Below, piece by piece: positions 32,839 through 45,269 of a stretch of 64,000 nucleotides of DNA (the stretch's first letter is position 1; the number at the start of each line of letters is the position of its first letter). Source of the stretch: Jaapia argillacea MUCL 33604 (Eukaryota; Basidiomycota; Agaricomycetes; Jaapiales; Jaapiaceae); assembly GCA_000697665.1 (NCBI GenBank), contig KL197709.1, positions 597,877-661,876 of the forward strand, read 5' to 3'. A model generated the notes under the pieces. That model ran no database searches, was not told where the DNA came from, and worked only from the letters and a program-made list of their open reading frames with translations. A program made the position numbers and the translations under genes.

Positions 32839-33218
32839 TGCCCTTCGACAAAATCATCCCCTTTGCCGCACGACTCTTTCACGAATAGCGTCTATGCAGA
32901 TACACATATCACTATTCACCCCATCCAGTATTTCTGCGACACACGTCCCCTTAATGCTTTGACTACCGATACGCGGACTTTCTTGGATACCCAACTTTTA
33001 CTCTCTGTAGCACATTAGCACTGTATCTATAATTGAGTCTGACGTATCAAAATCATCTTTGGTTTGCTTGCAAAGGCTTGCATTCCACCCCTAGTTTTCT
33101 CGCAGTCGCGAGTGTAGCGCGTCATCATCGTCATTGTCACATCATCACATGATAAGTGTCACACCAGTCGTCGACGCGAGTGCAAGGAGACCCCCAAATA
33201 CCACATGTGAAAGATGTC

Positions 33219-34275
33219 TCAAGCCGCCACCTTTTCTCTTGCATCCTTCTCCTCCTTGGCCTTCGTTACCGCCTCCTTCTCAGAAAAGGCACGCTTGATA
33301 GCGGGTCTGGCCATCATCCTCTTCATCCAAGCATCGGCGTAAGGAGCCTCTTTGGCCATGTCGTAGTTTTCGAGCAGAAGGGTCGTTGCCAATACATTCC
33401 AGATGATGAAGGACTGTGCCACACGAGGATGATGAATCTGGGGAACACGTGGAGGAGGGAGAGAAGACAGACCATGTCGGCGATGGAATATTTGTTCCCG
33501 ACGAGCCAGTCTGATCCCGATTTGCTAAGTACGGAATCTAGGACACTGATAACGCGTTTCGCCTCATTTCGGTATCGCTCTGCGGCGGCGGGGACTCTAA
33601 AAGATCCAACAAGCTTTTTCAGCAGGTGTGAAACTTTACGATATATAACAACTTACTCTGGCATTTGGGATTTGAACCAGAATCCCTAAGGAAGGGTGAC
33701 TTAATTTGAGTGTGCGATAGTTGAGGCGAAGAGGGTTCGAACCTGTCCGTAATATGGGCCTTGCCCTGAAGCTTGGAAGTAAAGCCATTGTGTTTGTTCA
33801 TACTAGGGAGAACAATGTGAGGGTCATATCCCGACGGTTGAGAAGGGTCCTTACCTTCTCGGGACCAGTCAAGAAATGAAACTTCCCCTCCTTGTCATAT
33901 GTATCAGCGATGTATGTGATAATCGCATTGGATTCCCAGATTGCGAAGTCGCCGTTCCTGGAAAGTAAGAACGAAAAACACGATGATCAATTACAAGAAA
34001 GAATGAGATCGAAAGACACGACCGAACTTATGGTCGATAAGGGTCGGGATACGCCCATTGGGGTTGTATTTGAGGTGTTCTGGACTCTTCTGTTCCTTCT
34101 TCGCAAGGTCCAAGAAGACATTCTCGTACTCAAGGCCTAATTCTTGGAGGAGAAAGACGACTTTCCAGCCATTCGGGCCAAGCTGTTTCATATGGGTGTC
34201 AGCTTCGTTGTGAAAGTCTGACGTTCAAGAGCGAACCTGGGAATTGTAGAGCGTGAAGGGCTTTCCGTGAGACAT
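33219..34275 (-). CDS. Glutathione S-transferase, Ure2-like class
   Basis: Glutathione-conjugating enzyme, cytosolic. Exon 1 is MSHGKPFTLYNSQ, then LGPNGWKVVFLLQELGLEYE, the thioredoxin-fold start with the Ure2p-like PNGWKV. YNPNGRIPTLIDHK carries the cis-Pro of the glutathione site, and GDFAIWESNAIITYIADTYD the E-S pair that holds the gamma-glutamyl group. EQTQWLYFQASGQGPYYGQ and GFWFKSQMPE follow over two short exons, then LDSVLSKSGSDWLVGNKYSI starts the helical domain. It ends in the Lys-rich KAKEEKDAREKVAA. At least seven exons, all with GT..AG borders. Confidence 0.85.
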
Positions 34276-35544
34276 TGTGGCAGATGGTTCGAAGGTTGTG
34301 GTATTGTGTCGGTAGGTTGCCCAAGGCGGTGAAGATCGATGAGAATGTTCCCGGATTCCAAGTCCATTTAACGACAATTAGAGGACTCTAAATAACGGCA
34401 GCTTTGATGAACACGATCATGAGGTGTGCTGCGCTGAGCAGGAGTTCTGTCAGCATTCGAGATTTGCTATCAAGTATCGACACGTTCTCACCGTTTTCGC
34501 ATACAAGCAGCTCTGATGGATGATAAATCACCGTTCATCCTCGGCGCAAACGAGGTGGTGAGTCAGACGATGATCACAAAGCGATAGAGCCCAGTCGTGC
34601 AGGAACGCCAACAGGCGCTCGACACGTACGTGCACGTCGCTCGAGTCGGGGATCATCAGAATGACTATTTGTGGCTGCCCGTGCCCAGCGTTGTGGAGGT
34701 CATCTAGTGATATCTTACATATCAATCTCCTTTCAGCTGAGGGTATTCCTGGTTCAGTGGCTGGATCGAACAGCTGAGTCCGTGAAGGCCGAGCGGTGAG
34801 TATCCTGGCTGTCTCGCGTGGCGCGTGACGATCTGAGTGCTGTGACCGATGTGACATCGTATGTCAGGTTGTTGAAAACTTGAACAATGCCAGTATTTCA
34901 GTCGGCAGGCGCCTCTGCAACTCATTTCCCATCCCAGATGACATTGTAATCATTTCTCGCTTCTCAAAACCAGTTAATCTTGTGGCCATATGGTGGGCCA
35001 GAACCCGAGACTTCCCTGCCTCCCGCTTCCCTGGCTACCGTGATTCTTCCTTGGAGTGGAACCTGAGACCTATCGACCTATGTCTTGCCAAAGCCCACTC
35101 CGAGACTCTCTTCCTTCCCTGCCTCTTATTCTCGCTCCCGTTCCTCCCTTGGAGTCAGGGGCGTGAGGATGCTTAAACCGTCGGTTGTGTTTCTCGATCA
35201 AGCAACCCCCCTGGTTAGGAGCTCCCAGCAGGGTGGAAATGGCGACGGTTGGTGCCATTGCTGAACCCCTTATGTTCGGCCACCGAGTAAATTTCTACAA
35301 CACAGACAGACGCCTACCAGCTAAGCTCTATGCGATAGCCTCGAGTTGGCTACATTCGCGAAACATCCGCGCTCATCCACACTTCGCCATGTACAAGACT
35401 TTTATAGAATGTCGATCAGGGCATCGCGGATCGAATGCGGCTTGACTTGCACCTCGACTTCTATGAGCCCGGCGTACGAAGTTGTTCGCGCGTTTGGATA
35501 AAAGACCTCCCTTCATCTCTGGCATCCCTCCTATCGGCTCTGAA
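34276..35544. other. Long intergenic region with one possible coding fragment
   Basis: On the - strand 34528-34860 is open and contains LDDLHNAGHGQPQIVILMIP and HVRVERLLAFLHDWALSL, which look protein-like but match no family recognised here. The rest shows nothing. The upstream exon(s) of the membrane-protein gene could lie in 35430-35540. Confidence 0.3.
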
Positions 35545-37869
35545 ATGCACCTCACTCAACGTTATCGTCTGGCCCTGCACCCCATTCTTGTCCTGTTCTC
35601 TCTTGGTTCCTTCACCTGCATTGTCATCGTCTGTTCAAACCCTGAGTATGGCTTCCCAACGCCAGATATCGTCCTTCTTTCTATCTACGGATCTGTGTCT
35701 CTGATATCCCTCACGAGGTAAGTTGAGCCCTGCTGAATTAAAGTCTGATGCGAGCCCTTCCCAGTGCGATGCTCCTCATCTGGCGCGCACGAAGTATCCT
35801 ATCAAGCTTCTGGCTCGAAATGGTATGGCTAGGATGTCTAACTGCAGTCTTCGCATGTGAGTCGATCTCCAGCATGAACCTCCCCATCTCTAATGCTCTC
35901 CTTGCCTTGTAGTCGGATCCTTTTACTACTTTTTCCCATTCACGATAGCGTCATATATGTCGACGTTCCTCTTTTTCATCCTGGTTGTCGCGTGGGTATT
36001 CCAAGCAGCTGGTGCCATCACCGCCCTCGTTTTAGTGGTGATACTTGCGACGTTGACCTGGAGGCGCGTTCGTCACGTCCGGATAAAGGTGACTTCAGAC
36101 CCTACGGACTGGAACCAGTCATCGGCGTACCGAGAACTCGAGAACAACGGAAAGCACTATTACGGGACACCATTGGAGGATTTTTCTTCCGACACACCGT
36201 CTTTCGCAAGTACCCGTATGAAGCACCATTTCGCCATCCTACCATACCCTTCGTTGACTTACGCTGTGCGATTTAGGTACGAGTCAAGCTCCATCGCGCT
36301 CGTTCGCGGATGCGTGGCGATTATTGCGGTCACCTGCCTCAGCCTCTATGCCCTGGATCTCTTGGTGGTGATGCCCACCGTCGAAAGTGCCTTCTTGCCA
36401 GTTCGTGTCTCAACGGGAATGCCGTTATGGCAAGACTATGAGCACTCGCTGGGCATCAATCGCATTGATCGTATCATATTCGATCGACCAGTCCTTAGTG
36501 ATATTGCATTTGTTTATTAAAGAGTACCTTCCTCATGCCGATGGGTAATTTATGTTTTTCTAGGGCCAAATGCAATATAACGCGTCATCCCCTCCATCTA
36601 GCAAGAGGCCCTTCTTGCTTTATGATTTCCACCCGCCACCTCCGGGTGCAATCATCAACGCATCCGTCCTGAATATGGATGGCTCGACCTGTAAGCTTGA
36701 CCACTCTTACATCGACCATCGCTGACTCTCTGATAAGTTTCTTGTCCAATATCCATGATGTCCGCGTATTTTCAAGAATCTGGGCCGGGGCTCACAGTGG
36801 TCAACTGTAGTCATACGGACGGTATGTCAACGCGCCACATATTTTACATAATGCTAAGTCGAATTTCAGACCAGATGGTAGCACAGCACATTCGACTTAT
36901 CGTTGATTACTCGGATTTGACCCAGTCCAACTACTCCAGCGACATCAATTTTTTCACCGTCCAATCCAGCTCCTTCGCAGATACAGCGGAGATGTTCTTT
37001 AACACGGTGATTCCATCTATATCCGCCTTCCCTATGGTGAAAAATGCGTTTATCCGTGCTACCACCTGTTTCGGGGGACGTCGCGTCATTAGGCAATCAT
37101 GGAAGGACGTCCTGGGTGTCGGAGCGGTGAGTATCGCCGTTCCTGTCCAAATTCAAGCTGTGTATCTGATCGAATATTCAGGACTACACAGAATTTAGCA
37201 CCTATTCTCACGGTGAGCATCTTCTCTCTCAGGGATCTCACTCGTACAGCCGTACTTACTTTCCAACTTTCGTTCAGATAATCTTATCATGGATGTTCCT
37301 GCCATGGCCACGTACCCTGACACCGCATCGACACTCCTGTTGTCCCCAGCCGTCGACTTTTCGAACTTCGAAGTTCAGGAGGACTACCGCCAGCACACGA
37401 CGTTGGCGGGACTGGCAACTGTTGGTGGTTTCTTCACTATCGTTGATGGTACATTCGCGATTCTTTTTGGTATCACACTCTTCAGCGTCATACTCGGTAC
37501 GTTCCTTAGAGGTCCCTATCATTTTCGTTTTTGACACCCCTTGGCCCATATTTAGGGTCCAAAGCTATCTCACCGTTTGGAGCCTTGGGCCTTTTCATGC
37601 GCCAGAAACTACGCCGCGCCATTCGTGACCAGTATCCTGCGCTGCGTGGACAGATCCAGGAAGGTGGCATGGCGACTTTCTTACACGACTTTGCGGTGGA
37701 TATCGATATTCTTGACGATGATCCTGATCGGGATCCGCGCCCTTCGTCGGGTCAGTACGCCGGAGTTGTGCCTCTGAGTCCGGGATCGCCAGGTTCTCCC
37801 GAGTTCAAAAACCTTTATGATTCACAAAGCATACATCGATTGGACGGGGCTGTGCTGAGATCCTGCTAG
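35545..37869 (+). CDS. Multi-pass membrane protein with MARVEL-like N-terminus
   Basis: About nine exons. The start is taken as MHLTQRYRLALHPILVLFSL at 35545, though an upstream exon is possible. Four hydrophobic helices in the first 150 residues (LALHPILVLFSLGSFTCIVI; VWLGCLTAVFAFGSFYYFF; FLFFILVVAWVFQAAGAITA among them) have MARVEL-like spacing. After TWRRVRHVRIKV and a soluble stretch come a fifth helix (SIALVRGCVAIIAVTCLSLY), a long outer domain with several N-glycosylation sites (YNASS, IINASV, SNYSS), a last helix (TVGGFFTIVDGTFAILFGIT), and the cytoplasmic GLFMRQKLRRAIRDQYPALR. This build is known from large uncharacterised Agaricomycete families. Splices are in phase throughout. Confidence 0.6.
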
Positions 37870-37902
37870 AACTTCGTCGTATATGCCCGGAAGGAATTGT
37901 TT

Positions 37903-39416
37903 CTAGGACTTACATTCATTTGTCCATACCATCTTCATAGCCCGTTTCGCCATCGTTGAAGGGCCGCTATTGTCGTCTCGGGACCGCTTTGCTGAGGGAA
38001 TACCAAGGCTAGAGGCAGATATTAACGTCCGAATTATTGAATTCGGTATGCAACCACATAACCTGTATGAAATTATAGATACAGTAGATAGTGTACTCGG
38101 AGTACTTTCATCGGTCCTTCGATATATCCCCCCGACGGCTGTACCCAAGATCATCTATCCTTGGGTTTCCTCCTTTGTTTGATAGCACCCCCTCTATCAG
38201 GACACCTTCGCGATGGCAGGATGAGATGCTCACTGGTTCGCACATGTGGTTGATGGAGTCGGGCATGTTTTGGTATGTTCAAAAAGGTTGTGACTGGCGT
38301 GACCTAGCTGTCACCTCTTCTTCTTGCCTACAGACATCAACATTGCCCTTCCAAGGCGCATCATTCTGGTTCTTGTTCTACTCCAGGGAGACTATGGTCT
38401 CTGCAGGCGTAGTTACACGCTGCCACTGATAGATTTACCGATGCCAGGTCATGGGTTCGCTTCAAGTTGCGCAATCAACGGTGAGCAACACTTTCATATG
38501 AACTTCCAATGCCTTCAGGAGACAGCTGGGGTTCAGGCATTCCGTATTCACGCGATGCCAGCCTCGGTGTCAACTCGGCCGTTGTAGGTGCTATGACGAA
38601 ACCAAGCAACTCTCCAGACAGCCTGTTCGGTCGACCGGCTGGGTTTATGTCGCCATCATTGGTGGACTGTAACCGCTGGAGTGACTGGACAGAACAAAGG
38701 CTGGATGACGGCAAGTAATTTGCAACCGGAGCACTATTCCTTTACATCTTCAAACAGCTTCCCTCTTGTAATATGGCACTGACACTTCGCTTTTGAATTT
38801 GCAGCACATTGAAACGTACGAGAAGTCATGCTCTTAGTCCCTAACCCCCCAGGACTGCGCCCAAACGTTGAAACAGGCTACACCGTGCATCCCTTTTCCC
38901 TTCTTTACCTCGAATTGTTTTGTTGCGGCTTCTACTGGACAATCAGCACATTGTCGTGTCTCCGAATCCTGCTTCCCATCTTCGAGGCGGGTGTCAAGCT
39001 CCATGATCTGGTCCTGTCCACTTTTTTCTTCTACCGTATTTCTGTTCGTCTGTACAGTAGTATATCGCGTCTACGTATATTATTTTGTTCAGTGCAGGCT
39101 CAGCCACAACATGATCGAGAACCCAGCGCCACCTGCCAACTTTGCTCTTGCAAGTCGTGAGCGCTTGACCATCCCAAATGTTTTCTCCTTCAACCTCAAG
39201 GTCTTTAGAAACGACGAGGAGTCCAGGTGTTCCAAAGCCTCGTGTGCGCTGTTGATCTCAGCTGATTTGGAGCGTGATGGTGAATTTGAACAACGCGTCC
39301 TCCTGCCCTTGTTCATGATCGTCCTCACCACCTGTCAATCACAACTCGACCATTTCTCTTGTCTGTTATCCCGCAAAACAGAAATCCTTGTTCTTGGACA
39401 CACAAAGCCCCGATAA
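37903..39416 (+). pseudogene. Degenerate relative of the upstream membrane-protein gene
   Basis: Around 37950-38090 one reads GPLLSSRDRFAEGIPRLEAD, which parallels the C-terminal GLFMRQKLRRAIRDQYPALR of the gene just upstream. From 38180 PLFDSTPSIRTPSRWQDEML, then INIALPRRIILVLVLLQGDY and EQHFHMNFQCLQETAG resemble ectodomain pieces of the same membrane-protein type. No continuous splice model was found, so it is called degenerate; a real gene with unusual introns remains possible. Confidence 0.35.
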
Positions 39417-39450
39417 CCCATCTCGTCGATCTTGTGCCATCAACAATTAG

Positions 39451-41468
39451 ATGGGGAACAACGCGTCGCGATCCGGGGATTTTCGCGATGAAAGATATGG
39501 GCGCGGTCAAAGCAACATTCAGGGGACGTACACAACGGGTACGATGGAGCCCAAATCGACCTCCGTTTTTGCTTTTGGGAGAAAGAAGACGAGGAAAGGG
39601 AAGGAGAAAGAAGGGGATGGGTACTATCCGGGTGTGTTACCCCAGAATGGACATCAAGCCAACGGATTTTACCTGCCTCCGCCACACGCGTTGAACGGTT
39701 ATCCGTATACCATGTGTACGTCTTCACGTATTATGCTACACGATGTCTGGGACTGACGACATTCGTGATAGACCCACAAGGACAGCAGTACGCTTATCCA
39801 CAGGCGTCATATTCTCAGCCCCAAGGTCAGGCTCAAGCACAATATCAGGCTCAAGCCCAGCAACAGGCACAAGCCGCCCATCAGACCCCACGACGTCAGC
39901 AAACGATGTCCATGCCCGTTCCCCAAACTGCACAGGTGCAAATCGGTCCAGGTTTCATCTCTCCAAACCAAAACCCCAACAACCGACCTGTTATCCCCCC
40001 ACCTCCTCAGGGACCCGCTCCGATCATCGCGAATGTCGGCGGAGGTGGTCCAGGTCCTACACCCATGCAGATGCCAACACCCCTTGGCCCGCCACAACCT
40101 TCTGCGTACGGACCACCTCCTGAACACAGCCGTCATGACCGTCACGACCGTCACGAACACCACGAACACCGTCATGAGCGCGAACATTCAAGAAATCCAC
40201 TCCCTCCCCCTCCGAAAGACATATACGAAATGGAACCATTCAAATCCCTCTTTGCGCGAGGAGGGGCAGGGGATTTGGGTGATGTGTGGGGTCATCCATG
40301 GCTTGATGCTTCTTCGGCCTCTGAGGACGATGAAGCTAGAGGCAGTGGCAGGAGGAAGAAAAAGAAGCGAAGAGGGCTTTTTGGGTCGTTGTCGATGGGT
40401 AGAAGAGAGAGGGAGGAGGAAGATGAGAGGCATCACGACAGAGATGGGTTGTTCAGGTCGTTGAGTGCGCTGGATTATGCGTTACGGGATAGAGGAGACT
40501 TCCCCATGCCTTCTCTCGACGGCGCTATGTACGGCCCAGACGCTGCGGTACCTGCAAACGGCGCCCCACCACCACCACCAGGCGAGCCTGATGATCAGCC
40601 ACAATTTCCACCAGGTTTCGTCCCAACCATGCCTCCTGAACCCCCATCCCAAGACCCACGCGGCCGACAATCAACGACGATGATGCCAGAACCATTTATC
40701 CCTGGTGCAGAAGCTCCTGTTATTCCTCCTCCGCTCTCCCCAAACCCGATGCGTAACCCCAGAAGTAATACACCCTTCCCGCGCGGTATCGTACCAAACG
40801 ATTCTCCTGAATCTACTCCATCTCATACTCCCGCCCCCATGACCATGCCTTCCCCGCGTCCAGCTGGTGGGCCATCGAACATCAACCAATCGACTCTTGG
40901 CCTATCGACTCATCCTTACCTCCCCATGCCACTACCAACGCTAAGCCAACCTCCACCCACGCCGATTCGTTTCTCCCAAGACTCACCACACAGGTCTTTC
41001 CTTCCAAATTCCAGCCACAGGATCTTATACAGGGACCGACTGTTCCCTACTGTATTGCATCTTCTAGAAGCCTTCAAGTTTCTTGACGACAGAGATGACT
41101 TAGCGGAACATCTCAGGATGTGCGAAGACGTTGTTGTTATGAACGAGAATTCGCGGCGGCTAGAGCATTTGGCGAGGCCTGGTTGGGGCAACCACGTCCT
41201 TGAGTGGGTAAGTGTCCCAGTGTCTCCGTTCATCTGGAGTATTCATCATCACTAATACCTCAAATAGATGGACGAAGCACTGTACCTCAAATTTACACAG
41301 CACGCAGACCTTCGCGATCTTCTCCTCAACACAGGATCGGCAGATCTCGTCTTCGCCTCGACGACGGATCCGATATGGGGAGACGGTCCGGACGGCCAAG
41401 GAGCAAACTTCCTGGGAAAGGCGTTGATGAGGTTGAGGGACCGGCTCCGGATAGAGATGAGTGGTTGA
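39451..41468 (+). CDS. N-myristoylated low-complexity protein with C-terminal NADAR domain
   Basis: Exons 39451-39715, 39772-41207 and 41268-41468 (GTACGT..GATAG and GTAAGT..AATAG). The start MGNNASRSGDF is an N-myristoylation consensus (Gly2, Ser6), implying membrane tethering. A Lys-rich patch, a Gln/Ala-rich and then Pro-rich disordered region with an Arg/His/Asp-repeat at about residues 165-185 follow. The last 170 residues read LFPTVLHLLEAFKFLDDRDD, HLRMCEDVV, RPGWGNHVLEWMDEALYLKF and ANFLGKALMRLRDRL: the NADAR (DUF1768, YbiA-like) fold. Bacterial NADAR proteins act on ADP-ribose linkages, including removal from guanine in DNA. The fungal substrate is not known. Confidence 0.8.
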
Positions 41469-41793
41469 TGTGTGTGAACCTGTTGATGAGTTGCAGTTTG
41501 TTTGCATCTATGTGTGTTCTACTACGCTATGTATGACAGACTAATGTTCATGCTGGCCTCATCACAGGCCATGTCCTTCTGCTTGTGCTTCCGACGTCTA
41601 TCCACACGGCCCGCCGCCGTGGGCAATGAGCGCGGCTGTTTTTTCACTTCGTCGCATGTGAGATAGGTTTGGTGGACCCCTGCGCACTTCTCAAACTTCG
41701 CGGACCGGATCCGGGCCCCCGCTTCGACGCCCCTATTTCAGTATATGAGTGCTATCTCAGGAGAGATCCACCAACATCCAACCGTCTCTCAAC
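41469..41793. other. Short intergenic region
   Basis: Promoter region of the glycerol dehydrogenase gene; CAGTATATGAG near 41740 lies about 50 bp before its ATG. No gene is seen. Confidence 0.4.
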
Positions 41794-43038
41794 ATGCCTA
41801 ATCCCAACAAGGTCCAAGAGAAAGTCTTCCAATCTCCCTCCAAGTACATCCAAGGACCATCAGCTATCAAAAATGCTGCTCGTTATCTTTCGAAGATGGG
41901 GAAGTCGCCCTTGTTGATCGTGGACAACTTTGTGTATGGGTTGGGTGAGCGAACCGGCCTCCCTACATCGCAGATGGATCGCTGATTGTCCTGATTATCT
42001 AGCTGGGAAGGCCTTGATTGATGCCCTCGAATCGCATGACATCCATGTTACTCATGGCAAGTTCGGCGGCGAGGCGTCTGCGGAAGAAGTCAGCGGCCTC
42101 ACACGCCTCGGAAAGGAGTCAAAAGTGGACTTTATCATCGCCCTCGGTGGTGGCAAGACCATCGACACAGCAAAGGCGACCGCTGATGCCCTCTCCATTG
42201 ACGTTGCTGTTCTCCCGACCATGGCATCTACCGATGCCCCATGCTCTGCCCTCTCGGTTCTTTACCGCCCCTCTGGAGAGTTTGATCGATACGCATTCTT
42301 CAACAAGAACCCCGCGCTCGTCATGGTCGACACTAGCATCGTCATCAAAGCCCCGGCGCGTTATCTGGCTGCTGGCATCGGCGATGCTCTTGCTACGAAC
42401 GTCGAAGCCCGGCGGTGCATGAATTCGCTGAACTTTGGAGGAGGTCAGCCGACAAATGTGTCAGCCGCCATATGTCAGAAATGTGAGGAGATTCTGTTCA
42501 AGTATGGGAAGATGGCGTATGAATCGAACAAGGCGGGAGCCATTACTCCTGCCTTTGAGGCTGTGGTGGAGGCGAATACCTTGTTGTCTGGGTTAGGGTT
42601 CGAGTCTGGAGGATTGGCTGCTGCACACGCTGTGAGTTCTTGAGCGGAACCATCAGTTCAAATCCGATATTAACTTTCGATCATTAGATCCACGATGGTT
42701 TTACCGCCATTCACGAGGTCCACTCCCTCATGCACGGCGAGAAAGTCAACTTTGGCACCATCTGTCAGCTTCTCCTCGACAACACCCCCTTGGAGGAGGT
42801 GGACCGCTATTTGACCCTCATGCGAAGCGTTGACCTTCCCATAACCTTTGCGCAACTTGGCGCACCGAACGTGACGGAGGAGCAACTCCGAAAGGTCGCT
42901 GAGTTGGCTTGCAGACCTGAGGAGACAATTTGGAATCTGGACATCGTGATCAACGAAGATGTGGTATACAACGTGCTGAAGGCCGCGGACGCGGTCGGGA
43001 GGGACTTCATGCGCAGGACAGAGGCAAAGTCGCCGTGA
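41794..43038 (+). CDS. gldA: Glycerol dehydrogenase (iron-type alcohol dehydrogenase family)
   Basis: It oxidises glycerol to dihydroxyacetone with NAD and a divalent metal. Exons 41794-41944, 42003-42631 and 42688-43038 (GTGAGC..TCTAG, GTGAGT..ATTAG). VFQSPSKYIQGPSAI is the usual start; VDFIIALGGGKTIDTAKA is the NAD-binding loop. VLPTMASTDAPCSALSVLY and LAAGIGDALATNVEAR carry the metal Asp; GGLAAAHAIHDGFTAIHEVH and HGEKVNFGT carry the two metal His residues. Length (about 376) is normal, and sequence is closer to bacterial-type GldA than to typical fungal AKR-type glycerol dehydrogenases. The last 80 bp recur at 45766 through the tandem duplication. Confidence 0.93.
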
Positions 43039-43450
43039 AGATGTTTTCTCGGTGGTTGGGCGGGTAGAACAAAGAACTGTTTTGATATTGTATCAACGAT
43101 CGTAGTACCGCGTCAACCGAAGTGTCAATGCTCTTCTCACCTCAGCAACAAACGAATAAAGCAAATCCAGGGAAGAGGACAGACCGGCCTACAGAAAGCA
43201 ATGTTGTGCTACGGTCAGGGCAATATCACCCGCAGTTCTGTCGTCGAATCAAACGATAGCACCGCTATTTATTTGACAGAGTGATGATCTATAGCTGAAT
43301 GGTATGTGCTGAACGTGGATCTAGGCTGATTACCCGCCCCCCGCAGTGACAATACCGCGCCAGGAAATTCTATCCGAATAAAAGAATGGACGGGAAAGGA
43401 CTCCAAATATTAAAAATACAACATCTCTAGATGCTGCACGAATGGCTGAG

Positions 43451-45123
43451 TCATGCCCTAAAGATCTCAACTTCAGTACAATCCAGATGCCATAAAATGA
43501 ACGGGAAACCTACGAGAAACCAATTATCGTAGGCTAAGAGGATGCCATCTTCAGTAAAATAGGGGTTCAATCGAAGGGAAGGGCGACCTGGGCGATATTT
43601 AAAGATTCTCGTGGTGAAGGGAGGGAGTCGCAGGTTGCTGAATACACCCATTCTAAATCCCCATGGATACGCTATGTCCTCGTCATCGTTGGGATCATCA
43701 AGCCCGGTAGCACACTCGCTTGCCTCGAAACGAATCCGATTGAAATCGTACACCTTCAATTCGACGGCTCCCGTAGTTGTGAGATCTGACATCTCGACCC
43801 TGAGGGCTTTCATGCCGAACTGACTGCGACAGTCATTAACAATAGGCAAAGGGACGAGTAGGAGATCTTTCCCCCATGTGGCCCATGGCACGGAAGCGCC
43901 TACATCCACGTTGTCGGATCGGGTGTGGCGCAGAAGAGTGGAGGCGGGGATAATGCACTTATGTTTCCGCTGAAGTCCAGCTGGTATGGCCGATCTGGGG
44001 CTGAAGCAAAAAAATGTGATGAAAAGGAGGCTGCTGTTGGGAGACGTTGAGAAAGGGCCTGCGAATTGGGTGGACAGGCGCCAAGTCGGCACCTCGGAGG
44101 ATTTGAGTTCGTCGATACGGGCTCCAGCAGCAACATAGCTAGATGGGAAATGAAAGGTATGGGAGGGTGATTCGGGGAAATTGTGGTGGAGGTCGTGTAC
44201 CACGATGTGAGGTGAGGGATCCTGATGACTGGCAACCAACAAGTGGCCGGAGGGGAGGAGGACGGAATGAAAAGGTGGAGCTGAGATACGCTAGAAATTG
44301 TCAAACAATGAATCCATCCATGAATGGCGCTACAAAGGCAGTTTGCTCACCAGCCTCTGATCTCCCGAAACCCAATTCCAGATAGTAGCAATATGTTCCT
44401 TGACATGCTGCCCTAGCCATACACAAATAAAATCTCCAGAGATGCGAAGGATGATTTCTCGCGAGTTGTAGGTCCCGCAGGGCAAGAAGGACCGGACAGC
44501 AGATGGATGGGGTTTTCCGGACGCCAAGGATAACAGACGGATCTCGACGGATGAACGACCGGCTTGCATTCTGTCGAATTAAACAGAATAAGCGAGGAAC
44601 ACGCTGTGGAAGTTTGCGCCGCATACCCGTCGCCAGGGAGTATCGCCACAAACACCAGGAGGTCTTGAGAAGGGTCGATGGCGTACTCCTTGACATCACT
44701 AGCACTAACGGTCCAGCGTCGCTCTAGGATGCCCCGTCTCTCTGACGGCAACCTCACAAAGTTGAGCTTCCAGTCGCTCTCTACAGCCTGCTCTCGAGAA
44801 CGATAAGCAACAACACCGCCCACCACTTTATGGCCGTAGTAGTCGGGACTTTTTATTGGTTCCAGCTTCAATACATTGGGCTCCTTCTCCTTCCATGCTG
44901 CCGTGTATTCCTTGAGCATTGCCAGACGGGTGGGTATCGTGTCTTCGCCGGGAGATCCATCCACCATCCCCGCAGCGGTGAGCTCGTTTTTGTACTGTAG
45001 CGAAGCGGAATTTTTGACTATGTTCCCCAAACGTCGATAAACCTGACGGCATCTAAGAGCGGAGAGAAGGTCAAGGCGGTGAATAATGTCGATTATGAGT
45101 TCGTCTGGCAATGAATCCAGCAT
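43451..45123 (-). CDS. F-box protein (MLDxLxxEL subfamily), tandem copy A
   Basis: Exon 1 (45123-44627) starts MLDSLPDELIIDIIHRLDLL, a good F-box, then LRCRQVYRRLGNIVKNS. The 56-bp intron 44626-44571 (GTATGC..GACAG) brings LLVFVAILPGDG into frame with MQAGRSSVEIRLLSL. Exon 2 ends IWNWVSGDQRL at 44351; a GTGAGC..TTCTAG intron leads to exon 3 at 44290 (RISAPPFHSVLLPSGHLL). The paralogue at 15.4-17.1 kb shares the last intron position and the IWNW/NWR box. A final intron after YDNWFL is possible, placing the stop somewhat further down than 43451. It appears intact. Its tandem copy at 46.2-47.9 kb is not. Confidence 0.68.
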
Positions 45124-45269
45124 CGCGATGAGGTGGGAGACAAGGTCGTGGATGGGAATTTGCGTCAGACATGAGATATTTTTAATGGGAGACCAAAACC
45201 CTTTGCATGGTCTATGTTGGTGTAGACGCTTTGGGCAGCTTTGCTGCACACTTGTAATTCTGAAGTGCA

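Noticed and set aside
33655-33760. GGTTCGAACC-like motif inside the glutathione transferase gene as a second tRNA
   Set aside because: No D arm, anticodon arm or acceptor pairing can be built around it; the sequence is part of an intron and exons of the transferase.
40125-40195. Arg/His/Asp triplet-like repeats as a CRISPR or satellite array
   Set aside because: The repeats are short codon repeats inside the disordered region of the NADAR protein.
44413-44700. Frameshift in F-box copy A near 44570
   Set aside because: A 56-bp GT..AG intron (44571-44626) joins the two frames exactly, so no lesion is needed.
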